From HNR sp040400085 (lineage in GTDB: Bacteria; Actinomycetota; Actinomycetes; Actinomycetales; Microbacteriaceae): a stretch of DNA of 64,000 bases. The position numbers and the translations under genes are program-made. Positions 30,537 through 36,529 of the stretch are shown in pieces. The stretch is from assembly GCA_040400085.1 (NCBI GenBank), contig JBBAQX010000002.1, positions 62,001 through 126,000 of the forward strand, given 5' to 3'. How positions within the stretch are numbered: position 1 is the stretch's first letter; each line of letters opens with the position of its first letter. Under the pieces are notes generated by a model. It was not told the origin of the DNA. It did no database searches and saw nothing but the letters and a program-made list of their open reading frames with translations.

Positions 30537-30908
30537 CTAGTCGGCGTCCAGCCACTTTAGTACGAGATTGTAGATTTCCTGAGGAGTATCATTCCTCAGA
30601 CGATCCGTATCCCGATAGTACTTGACTGCGAGTTCAGCCACGCGCTTACGATTTACTGGCTTGCGCTTGGGGCGCTCGACCTGGTCGTATCGGAGTCCTC
30701 TGAGAAAACCGTAAGCGATTTGGGCCCAACGGGCTTCATCCCTGACGATTCCCTTTCGGTGGTCTTTCAAGCCGAAGAAGATCTCTTCGGCATTCTTATT
30801 GCGGTTCCTTGGATGGCGCTTGGTTTTCTTCCACTCGCGTTCCGCGGAACGGATGAGTCGAGACTCAGCTGCAAGGCTGACGATCTTGATCTTAAGATAG
30901 GCTAGCAT
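30537..30908 (-). CDS. Hypothetical basic protein
   Basis: This 123-residue Arg/Lys-rich protein starts MLAYLKIKIVSLAAESRLIR and has EEIFFGLKDHRKGIVRDEAR in the middle. It is mostly helical. Similar short proteins are familiar from phages of alphaproteobacteria, but I know no function. The 12-bp CTCCTCC hairpin follows its stop. Confidence 0.68.
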   Translation of the reverse strand: MLAYLKIKIVSLAAESRLIRSAEREWKKTKRHPRNRNKNAEEIFFGLKDHRKGIVRDEARWAQIAYGFLRGLRYDQVERPKRKPVNRKRVAELAVKYYRDTDRLRNDTPQEIYNLVLKWLDAD

Positions 30909-31012
30909 TCGTATTAGTCCTCATTGGGTTTCGAGTTGACGCGGAGAACCCGACGAGGAGGACCTGTCTTAAAACCAAAGCATTCAGAAGAACTTCATTT
31001 TGACTCTCCATT

Positions 31013-31086
31013 TGGCGCCGCTAGTAGGAATCGAACCTACGCTTCACGGATTGAAAGCCAGCGTTCTACCACTGAACTATAACGGC
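31013..31086 (-). tRNA. tRNA-Glu(TTC)
   Basis: Acceptor GCCGTTA/TAGCGGC, anticodon loop CTTTCAA (TTC), T-arm GTAGG-TTCGATT-CCTAC and encoded GCCA are present. The anticodon stem has one mismatch. Confidence 0.82.
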
Positions 31087-31126
31087 CAACCGACAGTTAC
31101 AGATCTAATATACCCAGGCGTGAATG

Positions 31127-31630
31127 TCAAACGCTACGACGCGGAAATGCAATGATCTTAGCGCCGATCATCTTTTCGACCGCTGCGTTAAGAAGACCCC
31201 TGCATTCGAGCAATTCGTCCAAGTGCTGGATGACGAGGGGATTGGGACACGCAATGGGACGGTTCTCTTGCAACCACTCGATTGCCTGAGGGATATACTC
31301 GATCCCGTGCTTCTGCACAAGGATGCCGAGGGCCATTGCCGTAGACCTACTGATACCGGCCCAGCAGTGTACGACGAGGTGAGCGTCATCGGGAAGGGCC
31401 TTCACCCAGTCGAGACCTAGTTTGACCTGTTCCTTAGTAGGCGCACCCACGTGATTGGCCGTAGGTACGTCGTTCATCTCCAGTTGGAGCCAGAACTCAT
31501 TCTTGTCGAACTGAAGAGGTAACTTGAGGTCGTCGAACTCGTCCTTCCACATAAGGCTGAGGACGTGTGTCGCTTCGCGGAATCTAAGTTGGACTCCAAC
31601 GGACTGTACATCGGTTACGGTGATTTTCAA
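31127..31630 (-). CDS. Dual-specificity phosphatase-like protein
   Basis: This 167-residue protein is read from TTG 31630 (LKITVTDVQSV); the in-frame ATG further up lies inside tRNA-Tyr and was rejected. The signature HCWAGISRST near residue 108 is the CX5R active site of cysteine-dependent phosphatases, preceded by a general-acid region and ending with a helical C-terminus. It may act on protein, RNA 5'-triphosphate or inositol substrates; the target is unknown. Confidence 0.8.
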   Translation of the reverse strand: MKITVTDVQSVGVQLRFREATHVLSLMWKDEFDDLKLPLQFDKNEFWLQLEMNDVPTANHVGAPTKEQVKLGLDWVKALPDDAHLVVHCWAGISRSTAMALGILVQKHGIEYIPQAIEWLQENRPIACPNPLVIQHLDELLECRGLLNAAVEKMIGAKIIAFPRRSV

Positions 31631-31654
31631 GTTGGGTTCCCCGACCGTAAAGAA

Positions 31655-31746
31655 TGGTGGGTCCGCAAGGATTTGAACCTTTCGTCGTGCCACTCCACTT
31701 ATTTCATAGACGCGGGGTTTACAGTCCCGTGTGGAGAAACGGACCC
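31655..31746 (-). tRNA. tRNA-Tyr(GTA)-like with no normal D-arm
   Basis: A perfect acceptor GGGTCCG/CGGACCC, anticodon loop CTGTAAA (GTA), T-arm AAGG-TTCAAAT-CCTT and encoded ACCA are visible. Only about ten bases (TTTCTCCACA) separate acceptor and anticodon stem, while about 30 bases lie between anticodon and T-arms. CTCCAC in the short linker can pair with GTGGAG in the long one. Confidence 0.6.
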
Positions 31747-31759
31747 AATTGAATCAGGA

Positions 31760-31948
31760 CTATTTATTGAAGTATTCGGCCACCGCAAACCAGCAGCGCT
31801 GGCGCTCCTCACCGAGTTCATCCCAGGTCGGCAGCGGCTTACCGTCATAGGTCTTACCGCCCGCTGCCTTGACATAGATGTCCCAGATCTTGCGTGCGAC
31901 CGTTTCGTCGCTATCGAAGTGCTTGGTATTCTCGGTACCGTCAATCAT
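31760..31948 (-). CDS. Small hypothetical protein
   Basis: This 62-residue protein starts MIDGTENTKHFDSDETVARK and contains AGGKTYDGKPLPTWDELGEE, a phrase familiar from small phage proteins of unknown function. It lies between tRNA-Met-like and tRNA-Tyr-like genes. A late-like AATAAATA overlaps its stop on the same strand. Confidence 0.65.
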   Translation of the reverse strand: MIDGTENTKHFDSDETVARKIWDIYVKAAGGKTYDGKPLPTWDELGEERQRCWFAVAEYFNK

Positions 31949-31963
31949 CTTACAGTCCTAAAT

Positions 31964-32039
31964 TGGTTGCGGTGTGCCGGATCTGCCCCGACTCCTCTGC
32001 CTTATGAGAGCAGCGACTTAGCTATTTGTCCTACCCGCG
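31964..32039 (-). tRNA. tRNA-Met(CAT)-like with initiator-type C1-A72
   Basis: The anticodon arm CTGCT-CTCATAA-GGCAG gives CAT. The ends, CGCGGG... and ...CCGCAACCA, place C1 opposite A72 as in bacterial initiator tRNA. The T-loop GGCAGAT is not canonical, the acceptor pairs only in part, and the three G-C pairs of initiator anticodon stems are absent. It could be a decayed initiator tRNA. Confidence 0.5.
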
Positions 32040-32046
32040 TGTGCTA

Positions 32047-32074
32047 TATATACTTGTCGCCGAAAGCATGTCAA
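32047..32074 (-). promoter_or_regulatory. TTGACA-16-TATATA promoter
   Basis: On the - strand TTGACA, 16 bases and TATATATAG lie just upstream of the tRNA-Met-like gene. Confidence 0.75.
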
Positions 32075-32532
32075 CGGCAAGTAGGCATGTGGGGCTTCAC
32101 GTCGGCGTATTTCATGATGATGAAGTCCTTAGTCAGACCGCCGTGATCGGTGATATACTTCCTAACCCAGTCAGGATAGAACTCGAGCAGGGCGACGCTC
32201 GCCTTTTCGGCCACCTCAGGATCCGGGTGCGACGCACGATGGAACCAGAAGGAAGCGGACTGGGTGACGCAGATGTTCTTCTGGGGGAGGCGCAGCAACA
32301 TAGTGCACGCGGAGATGCACGGACCGTCGAACGTCACCTTGACGTTGTACTTCTCGAGGAATTTCTTGAGCAGAAGAAAGTCGCCGATCATGCCGCCCAG
32401 GTTGTTGCGGATGACGATAGAGGGGGCCGGATCCACGCTCGGTACCTTGACCGTTGGGACCGAAGCCGCTGCACCTGTCGAAATCGCTACAATCAAAAGC
32501 ATTGCGAATGTCGCCAGAGCAAGTAGCCTCAC
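32071..32532 (-). CDS. Secreted ClpP/crotonase-like protein
   Basis: This 153-residue protein has an N-terminal signal peptide (MRLLALATFAMLLIVAISTG, cleavage probably near AAAS). The mature part has IRNNLGGMIGDFLLLKKFLE and GPCISACTMLLRL followed by ASFWFHRASH. This resembles periplasmic ClpP-like proteins of rhizobia with the Ser of SACT and the His of FHRAS. Protease activity is inferred from the fold only. It may be a host-derived gene. Confidence 0.68.
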   Translation of the reverse strand: MRLLALATFAMLLIVAISTGAAASVPTVKVPSVDPAPSIVIRNNLGGMIGDFLLLKKFLEKYNVKVTFDGPCISACTMLLRLPQKNICVTQSASFWFHRASHPDPEVAEKASVALLEFYPDWVRKYITDHGGLTKDFIIMKYADVKPHMPTCR

Positions 32533-32541
32533 TTTAACCCC

Positions 32542-32934
32542 CTATTTGAGCTTTATCACAGTGACGTGATCACTGCCTCCTTCATATCCTTTCACCACCA
32601 CTCCGTCATAGCCTCGTGACTTAAAGTGCTGCGTCATCTTTGCAGCCGCCTTCTCTCGCTGGTGCGAGTGTCCTCTTACGGTCTTATAGCGGTCAATCAA
32701 AATGGACGCTTGCTTCGATGTCAGGTGTAGGGGATTCTGTATGCGAATCTTCTTCTTGGTCGTCTTCCCATAACCTCTAGCATGGTGAATGTTGCTGGTC
32801 CAGTATTCCCCCTTACCGAGGTCGCCCGGATCCGACGCGTAGTCCTTGCCGTGCTTCTTTGGTCGCACGCCGCGGTACATATCCTTCTTCCAAGTCGACT
32901 TCCCTTCTGACAGGAACTCGCGGAAGGTTTTCAT
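32542..32934 (-). CDS. ADP-ribosyltransferase-like protein with capsid-targeting-like leader
   Basis: This 130-residue protein begins MKTFREFLSE followed by Gly, the best leader ending (L-S-E/G) in the window. The body has YRGVRPKKHG, then GKGEYWTSNIHHARGYG and near the end RGYDGVVVKG. This order, Y-R-G, then Y-W-T-S, then a GYDGVVV strand before an acidic turn, matches compact ADP-ribosyltransferase folds. T4 Alt is also a leader-bearing, packaged ADP-ribosyltransferase. The catalytic Glu (perhaps Glu118) is uncertain. It overlaps the next similar gene by four bases. Confidence 0.72.
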   Translation of the reverse strand: MKTFREFLSEGKSTWKKDMYRGVRPKKHGKDYASDPGDLGKGEYWTSNIHHARGYGKTTKKKIRIQNPLHLTSKQASILIDRYKTVRGHSHQREKAAAKMTQHFKSRGYDGVVVKGYEGGSDHVTVIKLK

Positions 32935-33530
32935 TTCGCTCTCTTCTTCATAAGTGCCTTGGACTTGGCCGCGTGCGCATCGGCTTCTTCTTTGGTCTTA
33001 AACTTCTTCATGTGACCGACGAGATATTCATTCGGAACGTGTGGTAGTCGGACCTCGGTTGCCCTGTAGTGCTCTGAGTCGGACTTGCCAGCCGCCGCGT
33101 GACGCTCGTACTCACTCTTATCGGTGAGCTTTGTTCGGGTAGAATCCATATTGCCGCGCATGTCCGAGTGGTGCTTCTCAATGAAGCTACGCGGAACTCG
33201 GTAGACCATGACGCTGCGTTCATGATGAGGAACCGTCTGTGCTCCCTTGTATCCCGCGGAGCGGAAGTGTGTCTCGCCGCCCGTCATGCTGGCGTACCCG
33301 TGCGCGGTATGCGGATCCAGCGCCATCGAAATGTGGCCCGCGGTGGATCCTTGGTCCGGGGACTTCAGACCGTGGTGCGCAATGGAATCGACATTGCGAT
33401 CATGCGTCCCGTGATACAGGGTTACGTGATCGTGATCCTTCCACCACCCGATCTTTGGGTCCTTTTGCCAGGGAAGTTCCTTGACGGACCCTTCCTTGCG
33501 TTCATTGAGAAATTCTAGAAATCCAAGCAT
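32931..33530 (-). CDS. Second ADP-ribosyltransferase-like protein with capsid-targeting-like leader
   Basis: This 199-residue protein is read from MLGFLEFLNE, a leader ending L-N-E; three upstream codons are in frame but break the leader. The sequence VTLYHGTHDRNVDSIAHHGL (residues 36-55) is the opening of PARP/DarT/KptA-like ADP-ribosyltransferases, and ISMALDPHTAHGYA the second conserved region. The C-terminus is Lys-rich. It forms a tandem pair with 32542 and would be packaged and injected if the leader works as in T4. Confidence 0.72.
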   Translation of the reverse strand: MLGFLEFLNERKEGSVKELPWQKDPKIGWWKDHDHVTLYHGTHDRNVDSIAHHGLKSPDQGSTAGHISMALDPHTAHGYASMTGGETHFRSAGYKGAQTVPHHERSVMVYRVPRSFIEKHHSDMRGNMDSTRTKLTDKSEYERHAAAGKSDSEHYRATEVRLPHVPNEYLVGHMKKFKTKEEADAHAAKSKALMKKRAK

Positions 33531-33577
33531 CGGCCCCACGCACTATGTCCCCGATGCTATATATCCTTACCCATAGG

Positions 33578-33790
33578 TCAGATTTGGTATAGGTGTATAC
33601 GGTTTACCCAATACCGGTATTCCTCGGCATACTCGAGGGCTTCTCCCCTCGTCAAAAAGATCTGCCCGGGCTTGCGCGGTACATTGAGTGCGTCAAGAAC
33701 TTCCGCCGTCACGTTGACGGTTCCGTTCCATAAAATCCAGAAGAACCAATCGTCGGTTTTGTCCGACGCGGATCTAGCCGTTATCTTCAT
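33578..33790 (-). CDS. Hypothetical protein
   Basis: This 70-residue protein is read from MKITARSASDKTDDWFFWIL; longer frames overlap the upstream gene. It contains FLTRGEALEYAEEYRYWVNR near the end. No family is recognised. It overlaps the secreted Gly/Tyr/Pro-rich gene region only if a longer start is used. Confidence 0.55.
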   Translation of the reverse strand: MKITARSASDKTDDWFFWILWNGTVNVTAEVLDALNVPRKPGQIFLTRGEALEYAEEYRYWVNRIHLYQI

Positions 33791-33807
33791 GCCGGGACTA
33801 ACCCGTG

Positions 33808-34242
33808 TCACTGCTGCGGTCTCCACGGCTTTCCGCCCGTGCACATTGGAGGCTTATTGCAGCCCGGTGGCGGGTTGAATTGATGTCCCTGGGTACCGCC
33901 GTCGTCGACGGGAACCTCCTCCACGGGGGCTTTCCAAGGCTTCTGGTGGCGGTGTTTGCGGTAGCCGTACCCGCCCTGGTAGCCGTCGTAGTACCCGCCG
34001 GAAGCCCCGTAGCCCTGCCCATAGGCGTATTGCGGGTAGTCACCCTTGTAATAGTAGTAGCCGCCGTAGACCGGGTATTGCGGCGCGTACTGGGGTGGAT
34101 ACGGAGGAGGCGGGGGATAGCCGTAACCTCCCCCGCCGAGACCGAGAACAATACTCGGGATGTTGATGAAGAATTGTGACCCGGCCTGAGCCGGGGTCAC
34201 TGTCGTTGCGATGAGGACGGCCGCCGCCGCGAGGCCGCGCAC
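33808..34242 (-). CDS. Secreted Gly/Tyr/Pro-rich protein
   Basis: This 144-residue protein has a signal peptide (MRGLAAAAVLIATTVTPAQA). The mature part is a low-complexity Gly/Tyr/Pro region (GLGGGGYGYPPPPPYPPQY) followed by a short segment with two Cys (GCNKPPMC). Such sequences occur in cell-envelope proteins of rhizobia. The function in a phage is unknown; a host-derived gene is possible. Confidence 0.65.
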   Translation of the reverse strand: MRGLAAAAVLIATTVTPAQAGSQFFINIPSIVLGLGGGGYGYPPPPPYPPQYAPQYPVYGGYYYYKGDYPQYAYGQGYGASGGYYDGYQGGYGYRKHRHQKPWKAPVEEVPVDDGGTQGHQFNPPPGCNKPPMCTGGKPWRPQQ

Positions 34243-34243
34243 G

Positions 34244-34519
34244 TTAGACCTTATTGACGACTACGTCGCAACGGCCACCGGAGACCATGCGGACGACCAG
34301 CGTGTCGGTGGGACAGGTGCGGATAAAGTGGTTCTGCCAGCCGTTCATGGCCTTGACGGCCGCATCGTGAGCGCGGCGGTCGGCACCGGCCCAGTAGTCC
34401 TCATCGGACGAAGAGCCGTGCTGGGCGATGTCGAACACCTGCATGATGCCGAAGGAACCGACGGCGTCGATGATGCCGACGACCCAGGACTTACCGAAAA
34501 GGGAAATTGACTTAGACAT
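34244..34519 (-). CDS. Hypothetical protein
   Basis: This 91-residue protein starts MSKSISLFGKSWVVGIIDAV and ends with GGRCDVVVNKV; the middle has DYWAGADRRAHDAAVKAMNG. No family is recognised. It starts one base after a spacer from the 33808 gene and is led by a TTTACA-17-TATAGT promoter, so the two are probably one operon. Confidence 0.62.
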   Translation of the reverse strand: MSKSISLFGKSWVVGIIDAVGSFGIMQVFDIAQHGSSSDEDYWAGADRRAHDAAVKAMNGWQNHFIRTCPTDTLVVRMVSGGRCDVVVNKV

Positions 34520-34546
34520 TTTTACACTCCTTCTTCTGATCGTTTT

Positions 34547-34575
34547 ACTATACGACAGTTGGTGCGGAATGTAAA
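34547..34575 (-). promoter_or_regulatory. TTTACA-17-TATAGT promoter
   Basis: On the - strand TTTACA, a 17-base spacer and TATAGT lie 27 bases upstream of the 34519 start. Confidence 0.7.
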
Positions 34576-34607
34576 CCCCTATGATTTTCTCCTAGGGACA
34601 GGGAGAT

Positions 34608-34684
34608 TGGTGCGCCCGGGGAGACTCGAACTCCCATGCACGTGATTCTGAGTCACGCAGCTTTACCATTTTGCCTACGGGCGC
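34608..34684 (-). tRNA. tRNA-Leu(CAG) with short variable loop
   Basis: Perfect acceptor GCGCCCG/CGGGCGC, anticodon arm CGTGA-CTCAGAA-TCACG (CAG), T-arm GGGAG-TTCGAGT-CTCCC and encoded ACCA are present. The variable region has only about five bases, whereas bacterial tRNA-Leu normally has a long arm. Confidence 0.82.
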
Positions 34685-34685
34685 T

Positions 34686-34763
34686 TGGTGCGGCGGGTGG
34701 GACTCGAACCCACAGAACCGCGATTTTGAGTCGCAGATGTCTACCAATTGCAGTCACCACCGC
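34686..34763 (-). tRNA. tRNA-Leu(CAA) with short variable loop
   Basis: Acceptor GCGGTGG/CCGCCGC, anticodon arm TGCGA-CTCAAAA-TCGCG (CAA), a Leu-like D-loop (AATTGGTAGAC), T-arm GTGGG-TTCGAGT-CCCAC and encoded ACCA. The variable loop is about five bases, as in the neighbouring Leu(CAG). Confidence 0.82.
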
Positions 34764-35014
34764 TTAGGCGTGTCCGAGACCTTCCGGCATCGGATTGGGA
34801 GGATCGGTCATCTCAAGACCCTCTTTGGTCAGCTCCAGTTCCATGCGTTTCCCAAGGGCAAGGTAATTCCTGTCCATGGAACGCTGCATGGTGAGCTGCA
34901 CGTCGAGTCTCTTATAACCTCGAAGTATCACTGCCTTGACGACGTCAGTCGCGGGGCAATGCCACCTAGATAACGAACCGCTGTGAGAACCTCGCGAGTG
35001 AGGTCGTCCTTCAT
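34764..35014 (-). pseudogene. Small hypothetical gene with a frameshift
   Basis: From ATG 35014 the frame reads MKDDLTREVLTAVRYLGGIA, then goes out of phase in a GCCCCGCG run near 34955-34965. In the neighbouring frame it continues ATDVVKAVILRGYKRLDV and ends EGLGHA at 34764, directly before tRNA-Leu(CAA). One missing or extra base in the C-run explains this. Its start overlaps the stop of the 35011 gene (ATGA), typical of real coupled genes. Confidence 0.5.
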
Positions 35015-35094
35015 GCGGAGGTATTGTTCTTAACGTACCACTGCCAGCCGTAGACTGCGGCAGCACCGATGGCGATTCCAATCAAAAGTTCCAT
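35011..35094 (-). CDS. Small single-helix membrane protein
   Basis: This 27-residue protein (MELLIGIAIGAAAVYGWQWY and a short tail) starts after an AGGAG site downstream of tRNA-Leu(GAG). One membrane helix fills most of it. Tiny membrane proteins like this are common in phages; its function is unknown. The stop overlaps the next start by four bases. Confidence 0.6.
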   Translation of the reverse strand: MELLIGIAIGAAAVYGWQWYVKNNTSA

Positions 35095-35113
35095 TTCGGT
35101 CTCCTGTTACAAA

Positions 35114-35193
35114 TGGTGCGCAGGACGGGCCTCGAACCCGTAAGCCTGTGGCTCTCGACCACAGAGGTATACCTACTTCCCAGTCACCTGCGC
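35114..35193 (-). tRNA. tRNA-Leu(GAG) with C33
   Basis: Perfect acceptor GCGCAGG/CCTGCGC; the anticodon stem CTGTGG/CCACAG encloses TCGAGAG, so GAG at 34-36 is preceded by C33. T-arm ACGGG-TTCGAGG-CCCGT and encoded ACCA are good. The alternative reading CGA (Ser) would break the stem. Confidence 0.72.
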
Positions 35194-35301
35194 CTTAACC
35201 CAATCATCCGCTTCTTGTCTCGTCGAGAATGCCTTTACTATCCGATCCCCGTCGAATACACGCCAGGGAAGAAGGGAGAGTCTCCTACGACAGTAGGGCA
35301 T
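35173..35301 (-). CDS. Small hypothetical protein
   Basis: This 42-residue frame starts MPYCRRRLSLLPWRVFDGDR and ends inside the 5' part of tRNA-Leu(GAG). The segment VFDGDRIVKAFSTRQEADDW looks like a real small beta-alpha protein of the kind seen in phages. The 21-base overlap with a tRNA is unusual, so it may be shorter or non-functional. Confidence 0.45.
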   Translation of the reverse strand: MPYCRRRLSLLPWRVFDGDRIVKAFSTRQEADDWVKAQVTGK

Positions 35302-35309
35302 TCTCTTGA

Positions 35310-35401
35310 TGGTGATTCTGGCAGGAATCGAACCCGCATCGTTCGCCGATCTAGCGATCATGGCTTATAAGACCACCGCTCTACCATTGAGCTACAGAAC
35401 C
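35310..35401 (-). tRNA. tRNA-Ile(TAT) with long variable arm
   Basis: Acceptor GGTTCTG/CAGAATC, normal D-arm, anticodon arm GTGGT-CTTATAA-GCCAT (TAT), T-arm GCGGG-TTCGATT-CCTGC and encoded ACCA. Between anticodon and T-arms lie about 22 bases that can form an ATCG/CGAT stem, a class II type arm that is not expected in tRNA-Ile. Confidence 0.78.
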
Positions 35402-35413
35402 TTCCCATCATAT

Positions 35414-35491
35414 TGGCTGTGGCGGTTGGGATCGAACCAACATTCATCTCGGTTAACAGCCGAGTGCGCTTACCTTAAGTGCTACACCACA
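35414..35491 (-). tRNA. tRNA-Asn(GTT)
   Basis: Acceptor TGTGGTG/CGCCACA, anticodon arm CTCGG-CTGTTAA-CCGAG (GTT), T-arm TTGG-TTCGATC-CCAA and encoded GCCA. It directly follows the tmRNA gene on the same strand. Confidence 0.9.
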
Positions 35492-35499
35492 AAATGGTT

Positions 35500-35790
35500 G
35501 GTGGGATTCTGTTTCCAAGTTCCCACCGGACTCATGTCAGGCCGCGAGGGCGAGACGAGGAGCAACGTTGTCGTTGGCACCTAGAGTTTTGCGCTTAACG
35601 TAGTCGCCTACGGTGATCTCCAGCCGGTCTTCGCTATCCAGTCGATCCTAGTTCGCCCCCATCACTGACCCCCAGCGGCATCTTGCCGTTGAGTTTCCAC
35701 GCCCAACGGGTTCAATGGTGGAACCGCCAGGGGTCTGTGGTGGAGGCGCCGGGCGCTGCCCCCGGGTCCTGAAAGTTATCATCGTCCTTC
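35500..35790 (-). ncRNA. ssrA: Circularly permuted two-piece tmRNA gene
   Basis: Read on the - strand, an acceptor piece comes first: CCGGG-GGCAGCG-CCCGG as T-arm, then CGCCTCCACCA (CCA end at 35738). A spacer hairpin (GACCCC...GGGGTC) follows, then the coding piece beginning GGGGGCGAACTAGGATCGAC at 35660. GGGGGCG pairs with CGCCTCC and gives the G3-U70 pair needed for alanylation. The tag frame, from resume codon GCC at 35578 to TGA at 35537, encodes ANDNVAPRLALAA, an alphaproteobacterial-style degradation tag. The gene ends near a GGTGGGA/TCCCACC hairpin. The 5' limit is approximate. Confidence 0.85.
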
Positions 35791-35806
35791 AACGATCACA
35801 AGTCTA

Positions 35807-35835
35807 TATATACACATCACTGCACGGGGCGTCAA
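35807..35835 (-). promoter_or_regulatory. TTGACG-17-TATATA promoter for tmRNA and tRNAs
   Basis: On the - strand TTGACG, a 17-base spacer and TATATATAG lie about 20 bases upstream of the tmRNA acceptor piece. The tmRNA, tRNA-Asn, tRNA-Ile(TAT) and tRNA-Leu(GAG) are probably one transcript. Confidence 0.75.
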
Positions 35836-35870
35836 TAAAAAAATGGGGCTCGGTCATTGCGCCGAGCCCC
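35836..35870 (-). terminator. Terminator of the TerB gene
   Basis: On the - strand GGGGCTCGG, a loop of eight and CCGAGCCCC are followed by ATTTTTTT. The U-tract adjoins the -35 of the tmRNA promoter. Confidence 0.9.
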
Positions 35871-35910
35871 ATCAAGTTACGGTGTCACGGATAGTACACC
35901 GTCAGGGAGC

Positions 35911-36369
35911 TCAGAAGTCGAACTTGGACGGATCCACGTTCAGACGCTTGGCGATCTTCTTGAGGATTTCCTCCTCGGCCGGCTCGAGTTCGCCATCGGC
36001 GAAGGCAATGTCCATCGCAATGAGGTAGGTGTCCTCGCACATCTGCGGGTTGCCCTTGATGTCGTCGAGCTGGCGGGCGAGCTGCTGCTTGCCGGAGACC
36101 GTCTTAGCCTGGGCCAGCATGACGGTGGAGACTTCCGAGATCTCGTGGTCCTTGTAGATCGCCGACAGCTTGTCGTTGCCCTTGACGAGGCGCTGGATGG
36201 CGCCGACTTCCGCGTCCTCAATCTCGCCGTCGGCTGCGGCGACGAGCGCCACGGCCGCGCAGACCGCCTCGAGGAAGTCCTTGTTCTCAGAATACTTCGC
36301 CTTTAGTTCCTGCGTGGAAGCTCCAACGCCGGCGCTGACTGCCTTCTTCAATGCACCAAAGATACCCAT
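35911..36369 (-). CDS. TerB-like protein
   Basis: This 152-residue acidic helical protein starts MGIFGALKKAVSAGVGASTQ. It has the paired TerB signatures LVAAADGEIEDAEVGAI and DIAFADGELEPAEEEILKKI (A-DG-(E/I)...E). TerB proteins belong to tellurite/phage-resistance (Ter) clusters linked with VWA-domain proteins and membrane stress sensing. A VWA gene is at 60108 but not adjacent. A longer in-frame start upstream lacks a ribosome site. A clear terminator follows. Confidence 0.82.
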   Translation of the reverse strand: MGIFGALKKAVSAGVGASTQELKAKYSENKDFLEAVCAAVALVAAADGEIEDAEVGAIQRLVKGNDKLSAIYKDHEISEVSTVMLAQAKTVSGKQQLARQLDDIKGNPQMCEDTYLIAMDIAFADGELEPAEEEILKKIAKRLNVDPSKFDF

Positions 36370-36428
36370 AGTATGTTTCCCTATTCTAAGTCCCTTCTTC
36401 CTGCCCGAGAGACACAACGGGTAAGCAC

Positions 36429-36524
36429 TTAAGTCGTCTTGCGGTACCACCAGCGGACGAGCTTGAATGTCCACCACGCACTGATACCGATGATGTCAAG
36501 GATACGGTCGATAAGACCGAACAT
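36429..36524 (-). CDS. Small hypothetical protein
   Basis: This 31-residue frame reads MFGLIDRILDIIGISAWWTF and ends in a basic tail (RWWYRKTT). It is amphipathic or weakly membrane-associated in pattern. It starts six bases before the end of the 36530 gene upstream. Function unknown; the size makes the call tentative. Confidence 0.5.
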   Translation of the reverse strand: MFGLIDRILDIIGISAWWTFKLVRWWYRKTT

Positions 36525-36529
36525 AATGA

